From: Chelatococcus caeni
GTDB lineage: Bacteria > Pseudomonadota > Alphaproteobacteria > Rhizobiales > Beijerinckiaceae
Direction: 5' to 3'
Assembly (NCBI RefSeq): GCF_014196925.1
Contig: NZ_JACIEN010000001.1
Location: 372,001-436,000 of the forward strand
DNA: 64,000 bases
The notes under the pieces were generated by a model. The model searched no databases. It saw only the letters and a list, made by a program, of their open reading frames with translations, and had not been told where the DNA came from. Position numbers and translations under genes: made by a program. Below, in pieces: positions 8,489 to 17,212 of this stretch. Position 1 is the stretch's first letter. Each line of letters begins with the position of its first letter.

Positions 8489-9511
8489 ATGCTCACGCGC
8501 AGAGTCGTTCTGCTCGCGGCCGGGCTGGTCATTGCGGGGACCTTCGCCGCCCAGGCACAGCAGGCCAAGTACGTCGCCAAGATCGGCCATCTCGAGGCCG
8601 CCACCCAGCCGCGCCACAAGGGGCTCGAAAAGGTCGCCGCGCTCGTCAAGGAGCGCACCAACGGCGAGGTCGAATTCCAGCTCTATCCCGCCTCGCAGCT
8701 CGGCAATGCCCGCCAGATGGTCGAGGGCGCCCAGCTTGGCTCGTCCGAGGGCACGGTGATGCCGGCCGCCTTCCTCGGCGGCTTCAACCCCGTCGTCTCG
8801 GTGCTCGACATCCCCTTCATCATGCCCGAGGACCGCGCCAAGTCGCAGGCCCTGCGTGATGGCCCCTTCGGCCAGGCGATCCTCGATTCGTTCACCAAGC
8901 GCGGCCTCGTCGCCATCGCCATCTGGCCGAACGGGCGCAAGAGCGTCACCTCCGCCAAGCCGCTCGCCGGCGTCGACAGCTTCAAGGGCCAGAAGTTCCG
9001 CGTCATGGATTCGCGGATCCTCATCCAGCAGTTCGCGGGCGTCGGCGCCGCCGCCATCGCCATTCCCTTCGGCGAGCTCTACACGGCGCTGCAGACCGGC
9101 GTCGTCGACGGGCAGGAGAACCCGCTCGATACGATCTCGACCATGAAGTACTACGAGGTGCAGAAGGACCTCGTGGTCTCCAACCACGGCGCCATGGAGG
9201 ACCTCGTCCTCTTCAACCCCGCCTGGTGGAACGGCCTGCCGGAAGGCCACCGCGACGTCATCGTCAAGGCCTTCCTCGAGGTGCGCCCGCAGGTCGAGGC
9301 GCTGAAGGAAGAGGTGCAGGCGCTCGCCTTCAACCAGATCAAGGAAGCGGGCGTGAACGTGCGCGTCCTCGGCGATCAGGAGCGGGCCGACTGGCGCACC
9401 AAGATGTTCCCGCCGGCCCGTGACGCCTATCTCGAGCGCGCCGGCGCCGAGGGCAAGGCCGTGATGGAGGCCTACGAGGCGGAAGCCAAGAAGCTCGGCC
9501 TCGCCAACTGA
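8489..9511 (+). CDS. TRAP transporter solute-binding protein (DctP family)
   Basis: A 340-residue periplasmic binding protein with a Sec signal peptide ending near residue 26 (AQAQQAKY). The DctP fold is recognised from the region ASQLGNARQMVEGAQLGS, the PNGRKS stretch and the core motif GVVDGQENPLDTI. The conserved arginine that usually binds a substrate carboxylate lies in the KGQKFRVMDS segment. A GGAGGAAGAAACGG ribosome site precedes the ATG. It is followed by both membrane subunits, so the transporter is complete. Substrate is probably an organic acid; the downstream genes point to orotate or a carbamoyl compound. Confidence 0.94.
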   Translation: MLTRRVVLLAAGLVIAGTFAAQAQQAKYVAKIGHLEAATQPRHKGLEKVAALVKERTNGEVEFQLYPASQLGNARQMVEGAQLGSSEGTVMPAAFLGGFNPVVSVLDIPFIMPEDRAKSQALRDGPFGQAILDSFTKRGLVAIAIWPNGRKSVTSAKPLAGVDSFKGQKFRVMDSRILIQQFAGVGAAAIAIPFGELYTALQTGVVDGQENPLDTISTMKYYEVQKDLVVSNHGAMEDLVLFNPAWWNGLPEGHRDVIVKAFLEVRPQVEALKEEVQALAFNQIKEAGVNVRVLGDQERADWRTKMFPPARDAYLERAGAEGKAVMEAYEAEAKKLGLAN

Positions 9512-9542
9512 GCCTTGTGACGAAACCCGAGGGCGCGACCCC

Positions 9543-10052
9543 ATGCTCCGCACCGCAATGACCGTCCTGCGCACCTTCGAGCGCAACATCATCGGCCTTC
9601 TGCTCATCGCCATGTCGGCCGGCTATGTGGTCAACGTGCTGGTGCGTGTCTTCGCGCCCTCGCAGTCCCTCCATTTCGCCTGGATGGAGGAGGCGACGCT
9701 GTTCATGCTCGCCTGGCTCGTCTTCCTCGGCCTCGGCCTGACGCTGGAGAAGGGCCGCCACATCGCCATGACGGCGCTCTACGGACGCATGCCGGCGGGC
9801 GTGCAGCGGGTCGTGGCCTTCGTCATCAATGCCGTCGGCCTCGTCTTCTGCGCCTATCTGACGAAGGTCGGCTACGATTTCGCGCGGTTCATCGTCAATT
9901 CCGGCCAGACGAGCCCGACGCTCGATGTGTCGATGGTCTGGCTCTATGCGGCCCTGCCGGTCGGCTTCGTGCTGCTGGGCCTGCGCTACCTGCTTGAGCT
10001 CGTCGGCGTCGAGAACCGCTTCGCGCTCGCCGACCGCGGCCAGGATCACTGA
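9543..10052 (+). CDS. TRAP transporter small permease subunit (DctQ family)
   Basis: A 169-residue membrane protein with four predicted helices and the family landmarks WMEEATLFMLAWLVFLGLGL and KGRHIAM. DctQ subunits bridge the substrate-binding protein and the large permease in the inner membrane. The gene starts 31 bp after the dctP-type stop codon and is followed 51 bp later by the large permease gene, the usual P-Q-M order. Confidence 0.93.
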   Translation: MLRTAMTVLRTFERNIIGLLLIAMSAGYVVNVLVRVFAPSQSLHFAWMEEATLFMLAWLVFLGLGLTLEKGRHIAMTALYGRMPAGVQRVVAFVINAVGLVFCAYLTKVGYDFARFIVNSGQTSPTLDVSMVWLYAALPVGFVLLGLRYLLELVGVENRFALADRGQDH

Positions 10053-10103
10053 ACCCAACCACCGCGGCAGACGGTCCGACGTTTCGAAGAGGGCGCTTTT
10101 CCC

Positions 10104-11384
10104 GTGTTGATCCTGCTCTGCATACTGGCTGCCCTGCTTCTCGTCCTCGGGTTCGAGATGCTGCTCGTCATGGGCGTGCCGAGCATCCTCGCCCGTCTGA
10201 CCGAATTCCCGAACCTGCCGGACATCGTCATCGCGCAGAAGATGGTCGGCGGCGTCAATGTCGGCACGCTGCTCGCCATCCCGTTCTTCATCTTCGCCGC
10301 CGATCTCATGGCCCACGGCACCATCGCCGAGCGGCTCATGAACCTCGTCAAGAGGAACCTCGGTCACCGCTCCGGCGGCATCGGCCACACCACGGTCGTC
10401 TCGTGCATGGCCTTCGGTTCGGTCTGCGGCTCGGCGCCGGCCACCGTTGCGGCGCTCGGGCGCTTCCTCCATCCCGAGCTGGTGCGCGCCGGCTACAAGG
10501 AACGCTTCTCGCTCGGCCTCATCGCCGCGAGCGCGGAATGCGCGCTGCTCATCCCGCCCAGCATCACTCTCCTCGTCTATGCCTGGCTCACCGGCACCTC
10601 CGTCGCGGCGCTCTTTGCCGGCGGCCTTGCGGTCGGCGTGGTGCTCGCCCTCGCCTTCATGCTCTACGTGGCCTTCGTCACGCGGCGTGCGGGCATCGAG
10701 CCTGCCCCGCGGGCGAGCGCGGCGGAGCGCTTCGAGGCGGTGAAGGCCTCGCTGCTCGCGCTCGGCATGCCGGTGATCATCCTCGGGGGGATCTACTCCG
10801 GCTTCTTCACGGCGACCGAGGCCGCAGCGGTTGCCGTCGCCTACGCTCTCCTCGTGGAGATGGTCATCTACCGCCAGCTCGGCTGGCGGGACGTGATGCA
10901 CGTCGCCGAGCAGAGCGCGCTCACCATCGTCGCCATCTTCATCCTGCTCGCGGTCGGCTCGCTGCTCGCCTATTTCGTCACGCTGGCGCGCCTGCCGGAC
11001 CAGCTCCTGATGCTGCTCAACGACTGGCAGGTGAACTGGGTCGTCTTCCTGCTGATCATCAATGTCGTGCTGCTGATCGCCGGGATGTTCATCGATCCCA
11101 ACTCCATCATGGTCATCCTGCTGCCCGCCATCTTCCCGGTGGCGACGGCGCTCGGCATCGATCCCATCCATTTCGGGCTCGTGGTCTGCCTCAACATCTG
11201 CATCGGCATGATCACGCCGCCCTTCGGCCTCGACCTCTTCGTGACGTCGTCGGCCTTGCGCAAACCGGTTGAGACGGTGATCGCGGGCATCTGGCCGTTC
11301 GTGCTGACGAACATCGCCGTGCTGCTCGTGATCTCCTACGTGCCGTCCATATCGACGGCGCTGCCGCGGCTGCTGGGCTACTGA
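10104..11384 (+). CDS. TRAP transporter large permease subunit (DctM family)
   Basis: A 426-residue polytopic membrane protein, about 12 helices, the cation-coupled translocation channel of the TRAP system. Family motifs include GVPSILA near the N-terminus, FGSVCGSAPATVAALG, LIPPSITLLVYAWLTGTS and a C-terminal CIGMITPPFGLDLFV. The start is a GTG at 10104. It is 23 bp upstream of the PyrK-like gene, which supports co-transcription of uptake and enzyme genes. Confidence 0.94.
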   Translation: MLILLCILAALLLVLGFEMLLVMGVPSILARLTEFPNLPDIVIAQKMVGGVNVGTLLAIPFFIFAADLMAHGTIAERLMNLVKRNLGHRSGGIGHTTVVSCMAFGSVCGSAPATVAALGRFLHPELVRAGYKERFSLGLIAASAECALLIPPSITLLVYAWLTGTSVAALFAGGLAVGVVLALAFMLYVAFVTRRAGIEPAPRASAAERFEAVKASLLALGMPVIILGGIYSGFFTATEAAAVAVAYALLVEMVIYRQLGWRDVMHVAEQSALTIVAIFILLAVGSLLAYFVTLARLPDQLLMLLNDWQVNWVVFLLIINVVLLIAGMFIDPNSIMVILLPAIFPVATALGIDPIHFGLVVCLNICIGMITPPFGLDLFVTSSALRKPVETVIAGIWPFVLTNIAVLLVISYVPSISTALPRLLGY

Positions 11385-11407
11385 CCCGGCAAGCCAGGGA
11401 GAAAGAC

Positions 11408-12250
11408 ATGCTGCAAAGCTGTGAGACGCGGTCTGCATGGACCGCGAACGATGCCCCCGTTGCCGATGCCGAGACCATCGTCTCGAGCCACACGGCCGTC
11501 AACGACGAGTACCGGCATCTCGTGCTGCGCGCCGGCAGGCCGGCGACGCTCGCCGCCCCGGGCCAGTTCTTCCACCTCCTGTGCCCCGCGAGCAGCGAGG
11601 ACAAGCCCTACCTGCGCCGGCCGATGAGTACCTACAAGGCCGATCCGGAGGCGGGCACGCTCGAATTCCTCTACAAGGTCGCCGGCCTCGGCACCCGCGC
11701 CCTCGCGACCTTGAAGCCGGGCGATCCCTTCCGCGTGCTCGGGCCGCTCGGCGTCGGCTTCACGCTCGACGACGGCTGGCGCCACATCGTGGTGCTCGGC
11801 CGCGGCGTCGGCCTCGCGACGCTCGCCCCGCTCGCCGAGGCCGCGGCCCGGAAGGGCATCGGCGTCACCGCCATCCTGAGCGCCCGCCGGCCGGATCTCA
11901 TCATGTCCGCCGACCGCTTCGGCGCCATCGGGGCGGACGTACGCCCCGTCCTCGACACCGACGGCTCGAGCGCGCCCGAGAATGTACGGGAGATCCTCGC
12001 CGGGCTGGCCCGCGAGGGAAGGGCGGACGCCATCTTCACCTGCGGCTCCAACCGCCTGTTCCGCCTCGCCAAGGACTTTGCCCGGGAGACGGGCATCGCC
12101 GGCCAGGTCGCGCTCGAACAGCAGATGGCCTGCGGCATCGGCATGTGCTTCTGCTGCGTGCGCAAGTTCGAGGTCGACGGCGAACTCGTCGACAAGCGCG
12201 TGTGCTGGGACGGGCCCGTCTTCGACCTGAAGGAGGCCACCTCATGGTAA
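11408..12250 (+). CDS. pyrK: Dihydroorotate dehydrogenase electron-transfer subunit (PyrK type)
   Basis: A 280-residue FAD/[2Fe-2S] protein that links NAD(H) to the class 1B dihydroorotate dehydrogenase catalytic subunit. The flavin region contains LRRPMSTY; the NAD region contains GRGVGLATLAPLAEAA. The iron-sulfur ligands are Cys242, Cys247, Cys250 and Cys266, with PyrK-like spacing of 5, 3 and 16. An extra Cys249 is present. It overlaps the catalytic-subunit gene by 7 bp. Most alphaproteobacteria use a quinone-linked class 2 enzyme for biosynthesis, so an NAD-linked enzyme in a transporter operon hints at a reductive, catabolic role. Confidence 0.87.
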   Translation: MLQSCETRSAWTANDAPVADAETIVSSHTAVNDEYRHLVLRAGRPATLAAPGQFFHLLCPASSEDKPYLRRPMSTYKADPEAGTLEFLYKVAGLGTRALATLKPGDPFRVLGPLGVGFTLDDGWRHIVVLGRGVGLATLAPLAEAAARKGIGVTAILSARRPDLIMSADRFGAIGADVRPVLDTDGSSAPENVREILAGLAREGRADAIFTCGSNRLFRLAKDFARETGIAGQVALEQQMACGIGMCFCCVRKFEVDGELVDKRVCWDGPVFDLKEATSW

Positions 12251-13215
12251 CGGCCGTGTCTTCTCCCGCCGGTTCGTCCGTCTCCCTCGCCGTCGACGTC
12301 GGCGGGCTGCGGCTCGCGAACCCCGTCATGCCGGCCTCGGGCACCTTTGCCGAGGGGCTCGACAAGGTCATGGACCTCAATCGCCTCGGCGCCTTCGTGA
12401 CGAAGACGATCACGCGCGAGTTCCGCGCCGGCAATCCCGTGCCGCGGGTGTGCGAGACCACCGAGGGGCTGATCAACTCCATCGGCATCCCCTCCAAGGG
12501 GCTCGATTATTTCCGCGACAACGTGGTGCCCTTCTACGGGGCCTTCTCGCCGCCGCTCGTCGTCTCGATCTCGGCCCCGACGGTGGACGACTTCGCCGCC
12601 ATGGCGCGCGACCTGACCGTGGCCGGCGTCGCCGCCATCGAGGCCAACATCTCCTGCCCCAATATCGAGGAGGACGGGCGCTCCTTCGCCATGGAGCCGC
12701 GCCTGACCGAGACGGTGACGGCCGCCATGCGCAAGGCGACGCCCCTGCCGTTGTGGGTGAAGCTGACGCCGAACACCGGCGACATCGTCGCCGTCGCTCG
12801 CGCCGCGGAGGCAGGCGGGGCCGATGCGGTGGTGGTCGCCAACACCATCCTCGCCATGCGCATCGACACCGAGACCTTCCGGCCCAAGCTCGGCAACGTG
12901 CTCGGCGGCCTCTCGGGGCCGGCGGTGAAGCCCATCGCCCTGCGCATGGTCTACCAATGCGCCGACAAGCTCACCATTCCCGTCATCGGCTGCGGCGGCA
13001 TCGCCACGCCGGAGGACGCGGTGGAGTTCATGCTCGCCGGCGCCCGCGCCGTGCAGGTGGGCACGACCACCTTCGTGCGTCCGACGGCGATGATCGACGT
13101 CATCGAGGGGCTCTCGGCCTTCTGCGCCCGCCGTGGCATCGCCGATGTCAACGAACTCGTCGGCGCGGTCGTCGACGGCAACACGGCCCCGGAAGAGGCG
13201 GAGGCCGTGCTGTGA
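12244..13215 (+). CDS. pyrD: Dihydroorotate dehydrogenase catalytic subunit, class 1B
   Basis: A 323-residue FMN-binding TIM-barrel enzyme interconverting dihydroorotate and orotate. The class 1 catalytic base Cys138 lies in NISCPNIEEDG and the flavin-binding Lys173 in WVKLTPN. The later GGLSGPAVKPIALRMVYQ and GCGGIATPEDAVEFMLAGA segments fit the type B subunit partnered by PyrK. A dihydropyrimidine dehydrogenase-like activity (PreA relatives) is the main alternative. ATG at 12244 overlaps pyrK; the stop overlaps the GTG start of the next gene. Confidence 0.88.
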   Translation: MVTAVSSPAGSSVSLAVDVGGLRLANPVMPASGTFAEGLDKVMDLNRLGAFVTKTITREFRAGNPVPRVCETTEGLINSIGIPSKGLDYFRDNVVPFYGAFSPPLVVSISAPTVDDFAAMARDLTVAGVAAIEANISCPNIEEDGRSFAMEPRLTETVTAAMRKATPLPLWVKLTPNTGDIVAVARAAEAGGADAVVVANTILAMRIDTETFRPKLGNVLGGLSGPAVKPIALRMVYQCADKLTIPVIGCGGIATPEDAVEFMLAGARAVQVGTTTFVRPTAMIDVIEGLSAFCARRGIADVNELVGAVVDGNTAPEEAEAVL

Positions 13216-14489
13216 AGCCGCTCGCCCATCCGATGCGCAACGAGCGCGACTGGGAGGCGCTGGCCGGGGAGGTCTTCGCCGAACTGCGCCAGCTCGGCTT
13301 CGACGGCGTCGGCATCACCCGCCAGGCCTTCGCCGAGGGCGAGGCGGCAGCGATGGCCGTGATGGAGCGCCTTGCCGGGCGCGAGGGCCTTCTCGCCGCG
13401 CGCGATGCCGGCGACAATCTCGTCGTCTCGCTGCCCGACGAGGCGCCCGGGCCCTACATCCTCGTCGGCTCGCATCTCGATTCCGTGCCGCGCGGCGGCA
13501 ATTTCGACGGTGCGGCGGGCGTGCTCGCCGGGCTCATGGTGCTGGCGCGCATGAAGAGCGAGGGCGTCACGCCGCCGCGGCCCGTGCGCGTCATCGGCCT
13601 GCGCGGCGAGGAATCGCCCTGGTTCGGCAAGCCCTACATCGGCTCCTCCGCCCTGCTCGGGGCGCTGAAGCCGCAGGACCTCGACCTCAGGCAGCGTGAC
13701 GGCGCGCGCAGCCTCGCCGAGGCGCTCGCGGGTGTCGGCATCGACGTCGAGAAGGTGAGGGAGGGCGCGCCCCTCGTCGACAAGCGCGACATCGCCGCCT
13801 TCCTCGAGCTGCACATCGAGCAGGGCCCGGTGATGGTCGCCCGCGAATGGCCGACGGCGGTCGTCACCGGCATCCGCGGCAACATCCGCCACCAGCGCAT
13901 CCTGTGCCAGGGGCAGGCCGGCCATTCCGGCGCCGTGCCGCGCTGGCTGCGCAAGGATGCGGTCTTCGCCCTCGCCGAGCTCGTCTCGCGGCTCGACGAG
14001 CACTGGCGCGTGCTCTTGGAGCGCGGCCTCGATCTCGTCGTCACCGTCGGCATCGTCGCGACGGACCCCGAGGACCACGCGACGACGCGCATTCCGGGCG
14101 AGGTCGCCTTCTCCTTCGAGATCCGCAGCCAGAGCCGCGAGACGCTCGAAGCCTTCTACGTGCTCTTCGAGACGGAATGCGCCAATATCGCCCGGGAGCG
14201 GGGCGTGAAGTTCGTCTTCGACCGGCGGCAGGACGCTGCGCCCGGGCGCATGGACGAAGGCTGGGTGAAGCGCCTCGTCGAGGCCTCGCGCCGCCTCGGC
14301 CTGCCGGCCGAGACCATCGCGAGCGGGGCGGGGCACGACGCCGCCGTCTTCGCCAATGCCGGCATCCCGGCGGCCATGGTCTTCGTGCGCAACGAGCATG
14401 GCTCGCACAATCCGGACGAGGCGATGGAGATTGCCGATTTCCTTGCCGGCGTCGATCTGCTCTATGAGGCCCTGACGAAGGAGCCGTAA
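13212..14489 (+). CDS. M20 family N-carbamoyl-L-amino acid hydrolase / allantoate amidohydrolase
   Basis: A 425-residue zinc hydrolase of the hydantoinase/carbamoylase amidase group. Metal ligands appear at His88 ([12 protein letters not shown]), Asp99 (NFDGAAGV), Glu133/134 (RGEESPWFG) and in [16 protein letters not shown] near the C-terminus is also typical. Such enzymes release ammonia and CO2 from N-carbamoyl amino acids or allantoate. Between a dihydroorotate dehydrogenase and a dihydroorotase gene, the attractive substrate is N-carbamoyl-L-aspartate. The GTG start at 13212 overlaps the previous stop by 4 bp; ATG at 13233 is possible. Confidence 0.88.
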   Translation: MKPLAHPMRNERDWEALAGEVFAELRQLGFDGVGITRQAFAEGEAAAMAVMERLAGREGLLAARDAGDNLVVSLPDEAPGPYILVGSHLDSVPRGGNFDGAAGVLAGLMVLARMKSEGVTPPRPVRVIGLRGEESPWFGKPYIGSSALLGALKPQDLDLRQRDGARSLAEALAGVGIDVEKVREGAPLVDKRDIAAFLELHIEQGPVMVAREWPTAVVTGIRGNIRHQRILCQGQAGHSGAVPRWLRKDAVFALAELVSRLDEHWRVLLERGLDLVVTVGIVATDPEDHATTRIPGEVAFSFEIRSQSRETLEAFYVLFETECANIARERGVKFVFDRRQDAAPGRMDEGWVKRLVEASRRLGLPAETIASGAGHDAAVFANAGIPAAMVFVRNEHGSHNPDEAMEIADFLAGVDLLYEALTKEP

Positions 14490-14490
14490 G

Positions 14491-15558
14491 ATGACCGAGA
14501 CCATCACCATCCGCCGCCCGGACGACTGGCACGTGCACCTGCGCGACGGCGCCATGCTGAAGGCGGTGCTGCCCTTCACCGCCGCGCAGTTCGGCCGCGC
14601 CATCATCATGCCGAACCTGGTGCCGCCGGTGACGACGACGGCGATGGCCGATGCCTATCGCGCGCGCATCATGGCCGCCCTGCCGGCGGGCAGCCGCTTC
14701 GAGCCGCTGATGACGCTCTACATGACGGACGACACCGACCCGGCCGATGTCGTCTCCGGCTACGAGAACGGGCGCATCGCCGCGGTGAAGCTCTACCCGC
14801 AGCACGCGACGACGAACTCGCATTTCGGCGTCACCGATATCGAGAAGATCCATCCCGTGCTCGCCGCCATGGAGAAGGCGGGGGTGCCGCTGCTCATCCA
14901 CGGCGAGGTGACGCGGCCGGACGTCGACATCTTCGACCGCGAGGCGGTGTTCATCGACACGGTGCTCGACCCGCTGGTGCAGCGCTTTGCCGGCCTCAGG
15001 GTCACGCTCGAGCACGTGACGACGAAGGAGGGCGTGGACTACGTGACCGGGGCGCGCGAGCGCGTCGGCGCCACCATCACGCCGCACCACCTCATCTTCA
15101 ACCGCAACGCCATCTTCCAGGGCGGCATCCGCCCGCACTACTACTGCCTGCCCATCGCCAAGCGCGAGGTGCATCGGCAGGCGCTGCGGCAGGCGGCGAC
15201 GTCGGGCAATGCGCGCTTCTTCCTCGGCACCGACACCGCCCCGCACACCCGCGCCGCCAAGGAAGCGGCCTGTGGATGCGCGGGCCTGTTCGTGGCGCCC
15301 GTCGCGCTTGCGTGCTATGCGCAGGTTTTTGAGGAGGAGGGCGCTCTCGACAGGTTCGAGGCTTTCGCGAGCCTCAACGGCCCGCGCCACTACGGCCTGC
15401 CCGTCAACGAGGGAACGATCACCCTCGTGCGCCGGCCGCGGATGGTCGCCGAGGACGTCTCTCTTCCCGCAGGCGAGGCGGTGCACGTCTTCCGTGGCGG
15501 CGAGACGGTATCGTGGGCGGTCGCCGACGCGGACAGCGCCGTGGCCGCCGTCGCCTGA
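14491..15558 (+). CDS. pyrC: Dihydroorotase (class II, E. coli type)
   Basis: A 355-residue zinc amidohydrolase that cyclises carbamoyl-aspartate to dihydroorotate and also works in reverse. The metal motif HVH is at residues 14-16 ([10 protein letters not shown]), the carboxylated Lys is Lys100 ([14 protein letters not shown]), and other metal histidines are in LLIHGEV and LEHVTTKEG; the Asp is in GTDTAPHTR. It follows the carbamoylase stop by one base and precedes pyrE by 30 bp. It can serve biosynthesis, degradation or both. Confidence 0.96.
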   Translation: MTETITIRRPDDWHVHLRDGAMLKAVLPFTAAQFGRAIIMPNLVPPVTTTAMADAYRARIMAALPAGSRFEPLMTLYMTDDTDPADVVSGYENGRIAAVKLYPQHATTNSHFGVTDIEKIHPVLAAMEKAGVPLLIHGEVTRPDVDIFDREAVFIDTVLDPLVQRFAGLRVTLEHVTTKEGVDYVTGARERVGATITPHHLIFNRNAIFQGGIRPHYYCLPIAKREVHRQALRQAATSGNARFFLGTDTAPHTRAAKEAACGCAGLFVAPVALACYAQVFEEEGALDRFEAFASLNGPRHYGLPVNEGTITLVRRPRMVAEDVSLPAGEAVHVFRGGETVSWAVADADSAVAAVA

Positions 15559-15588
15559 TTGGACAACCGAACCGGGGGCCGAGGGACC

Positions 15589-16260
15589 ATGGACAAGTCA
15601 TTCATCGCTTCACAGACGGCCCGCATGATGCTGGAGGTCCAGGCCATCCAGTTCAACGCCGAGAAGCCCTTCATCTTCACCTCGGGCTGGGCGAGCCCGG
15701 TCTATGTCGACTGCCGCAAGCTCATCTCCTTCCCGCGCCTGCGCCGGCGGCTGATGGACTTCGCCGCCGAGCAGATCCTGTCCGAGATCGGCACCGAATC
15801 ATTGGACGCTGTGGCCGGCGGCGAGACGGCGGGCATCCCCTTCTCCGCCTGGCTGGCGGACCGGCTGATGCTGCCGATGCTCTACGTGCGCAAGAAGGCC
15901 AAGGGCTTCGGCCGCAACGCGCAGATCGAGGGTGACATCAAGGAGGGCGCGCGCGTCCTGCTCGTCGAGGACCTGACGACGGACGGGCGCTCCAAGCTCG
16001 CCTTCGCCGAGGCCCTGCGCCGCGCCGGCGCCGACGTGCAGCACACCTTCGTCGTCTTCCACTACGGCATCTTCAAGGAGAGCACGGCGACGCTCGCCGA
16101 GCACGGCATCAAGATGCACGCCCTCGCCACCTGGTGGGACGTGCTCGCCGAGGCGCGCGAGCGCGGCTACTTCGCCACGAGCACCCTCGACGAGGTGGAG
16201 AAGTTCCTGCACGCCCCGGCCGAATGGTCGGCCAAGCACGGCGGCAAGTCGGATTTCTGA
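15589..16260 (+). CDS. pyrE: Orotate phosphoribosyltransferase
   Basis: A 223-residue enzyme converting orotate and PRPP to orotidine monophosphate in pyrimidine biosynthesis. The PRPP-binding motif [15 protein letters not shown] is intact, as are the KKAKGFG flexible-loop lysines. The ATG at 15589 with GAGGGACC upstream is preferred to TTG 15559. It is the last gene of the run. Its presence means imported orotate could also be salvaged directly into UMP. Confidence 0.96.
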   Translation: MDKSFIASQTARMMLEVQAIQFNAEKPFIFTSGWASPVYVDCRKLISFPRLRRRLMDFAAEQILSEIGTESLDAVAGGETAGIPFSAWLADRLMLPMLYVRKKAKGFGRNAQIEGDIKEGARVLLVEDLTTDGRSKLAFAEALRRAGADVQHTFVVFHYGIFKESTATLAEHGIKMHALATWWDVLAEARERGYFATSTLDEVEKFLHAPAEWSAKHGGKSDF

Positions 16261-16264
16261 GAAG

Positions 16265-16385
16265 AGCGGCAGTGGGGAGGTGGGCAGTCGGGAGTGGGCA
16301 GTCGGGCAAGCGGCAGTCGGCAATAGGCGGTCTGGCGATCGGTAGTTGGGCGACCGGCGGTCGGGCGATCGGCAGGCCCCGCATG
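16265..16385. repeat. Degenerate short repeats with GGGCAGTCGG-like units
   Basis: After pyrE, about 120 bp are made of imperfect tandem units of roughly 7-16 bp built on GGCAGTCGG or GGCGATCGG. No ORF with a ribosome site is seen here. It may be slippage-generated sequence. Confidence 0.5.
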
Positions 16386-16410
16386 CAGCACGCCATGCGC
16401 AGTCCCTAGC

Positions 16411-16512
16411 GCGTCATGGCCGGGCTTGTCCCGGCCATCCACGCCTTTCCAGCTCGGGTGCCGGCGTGGGGGCATGGGATGGCCGTGACAAGCCCGGCCA
16501 TGACGCTGGAAA
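16411..16512. repeat. REP-like palindromic intergenic repeat
   Basis: A ~100 bp inverted repeat with arms GCGTCATGGCCGGGCTTGTC and its complement GACAAGCCCGGCCATGACGC. The inner arm GGCCGGGCTTGTCCCGGCC recurs in the 20.6-20.96 kb array and at 37.1-37.2 kb, so it is a dispersed family. With the upstream short repeats it fills most of the 379 bp gap 16261-16639, where no gene was seen. Confidence 0.75.
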
Positions 16513-16639
16513 GGCTCAGCCCGGGCGATTGGGGATGCTGCGCATGCGTCCTGGCCGATTGCCGATTGCCGTCTAAAAAATTTGATCCGTGTCGTCTTTT
16601 GGGATAGCGTCCCTTTTTAACGTGCACTGTGAGGGAGCG

Positions 16640-16954
16640 ATGGACACGCGCGCGTTGCTTGAGTGGTTCCGCCAGCAGAACGAGGGTCTGCGCACCTATT
16701 CGTCCCTGCGAGAATTGTGCGCCAAGGACATGGCCCCGGGCGCTCCCGATGCGGCGGTGCGACAGCTCCTCGTCTGCGCGCTCGACGGTTTCATCGACCG
16801 CTATTTCGGCGAGCCCTTCACCAGCGAGGTGGCCCGCACGGCGCGCGAGAACACGCTCAAGATGCTCGAGGAAGCAGCGGCGGCGAGCGATGCGGATGCG
16901 GCCGGCAAGGTCGCCGCGCTCGACAAGCTGGCCTTCCGCCAGATCGCCGACTGA
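16640..16954 (+). CDS. Hypothetical protein, unrecognised (104 aa)
   Basis: A 104-residue soluble, mostly helical and slightly acidic protein with no signal peptide, no membrane segment and no motif I recognise. The ATG at 16640 has a GAGGGAG ribosome site, and codon use is host-like. A strong intrinsic terminator follows 28 bp after the stop, so it appears to be a monocistronic unit bounded upstream by repeats. Nothing nearby suggests a function. Confidence 0.72.
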   Translation: MDTRALLEWFRQQNEGLRTYSSLRELCAKDMAPGAPDAAVRQLLVCALDGFIDRYFGEPFTSEVARTARENTLKMLEEAAAASDADAAGKVAALDKLAFRQIAD

Positions 16955-16981
16955 GCGCACCCGGCCACCACCTTCGGCTGA

Positions 16982-17013
16982 AGCCGTGACCGCTGCCGCG
17001 GTCGCGGCTTTTT
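16982..17013 (+). terminator. Rho-independent terminator of the 104-aa gene
   Basis: A GC-rich stem with arms AGCCGTGACCGC and GCGGTCGCGGCT (one mismatch) and a four-base loop is followed by a run of five T residues. It ends the monocistronic hypothetical gene and separates it from the tripartite transporter operon. Confidence 0.8.
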
Positions 17014-17212
17014 GCGTTTTGGCGCCGCCGCCGCAAGGGAGACGATGCCCACCCAAGAGGCTGCGATTTTTGCGAAAGTCGCTTGAACACGACCTCGGGC
17101 CTCCCCTATTGTAACGATTTAAAGAACCAATTCGCCAGAAGGCGATGGACAAGGGCGAGCCGATGAACGGTCGCTCCAACGGGACCGGAAACATTCGAGA
17201 GAGGAGACCTTG

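Noticed and set aside
9339-11438. A 699-codon minus-strand open frame opposite the TRAP permease genes
   Set aside because: Asp/His/Arg-rich composition typical of antisense shadows in high-GC DNA; the plus-strand TRAP proteins are unambiguous.
13212-14489. Allantoate degradation (purine catabolism) as the role of the M20 hydrolase
   Set aside because: No allantoinase, ureidoglycolate or uricase genes nearby; pyrimidine genes flank it, although the substrate is still open.
16261-16640. CRISPR-like array in the short repeats after pyrE
   Set aside because: Units are degenerate, vary in length and have no unique spacers or cas genes.
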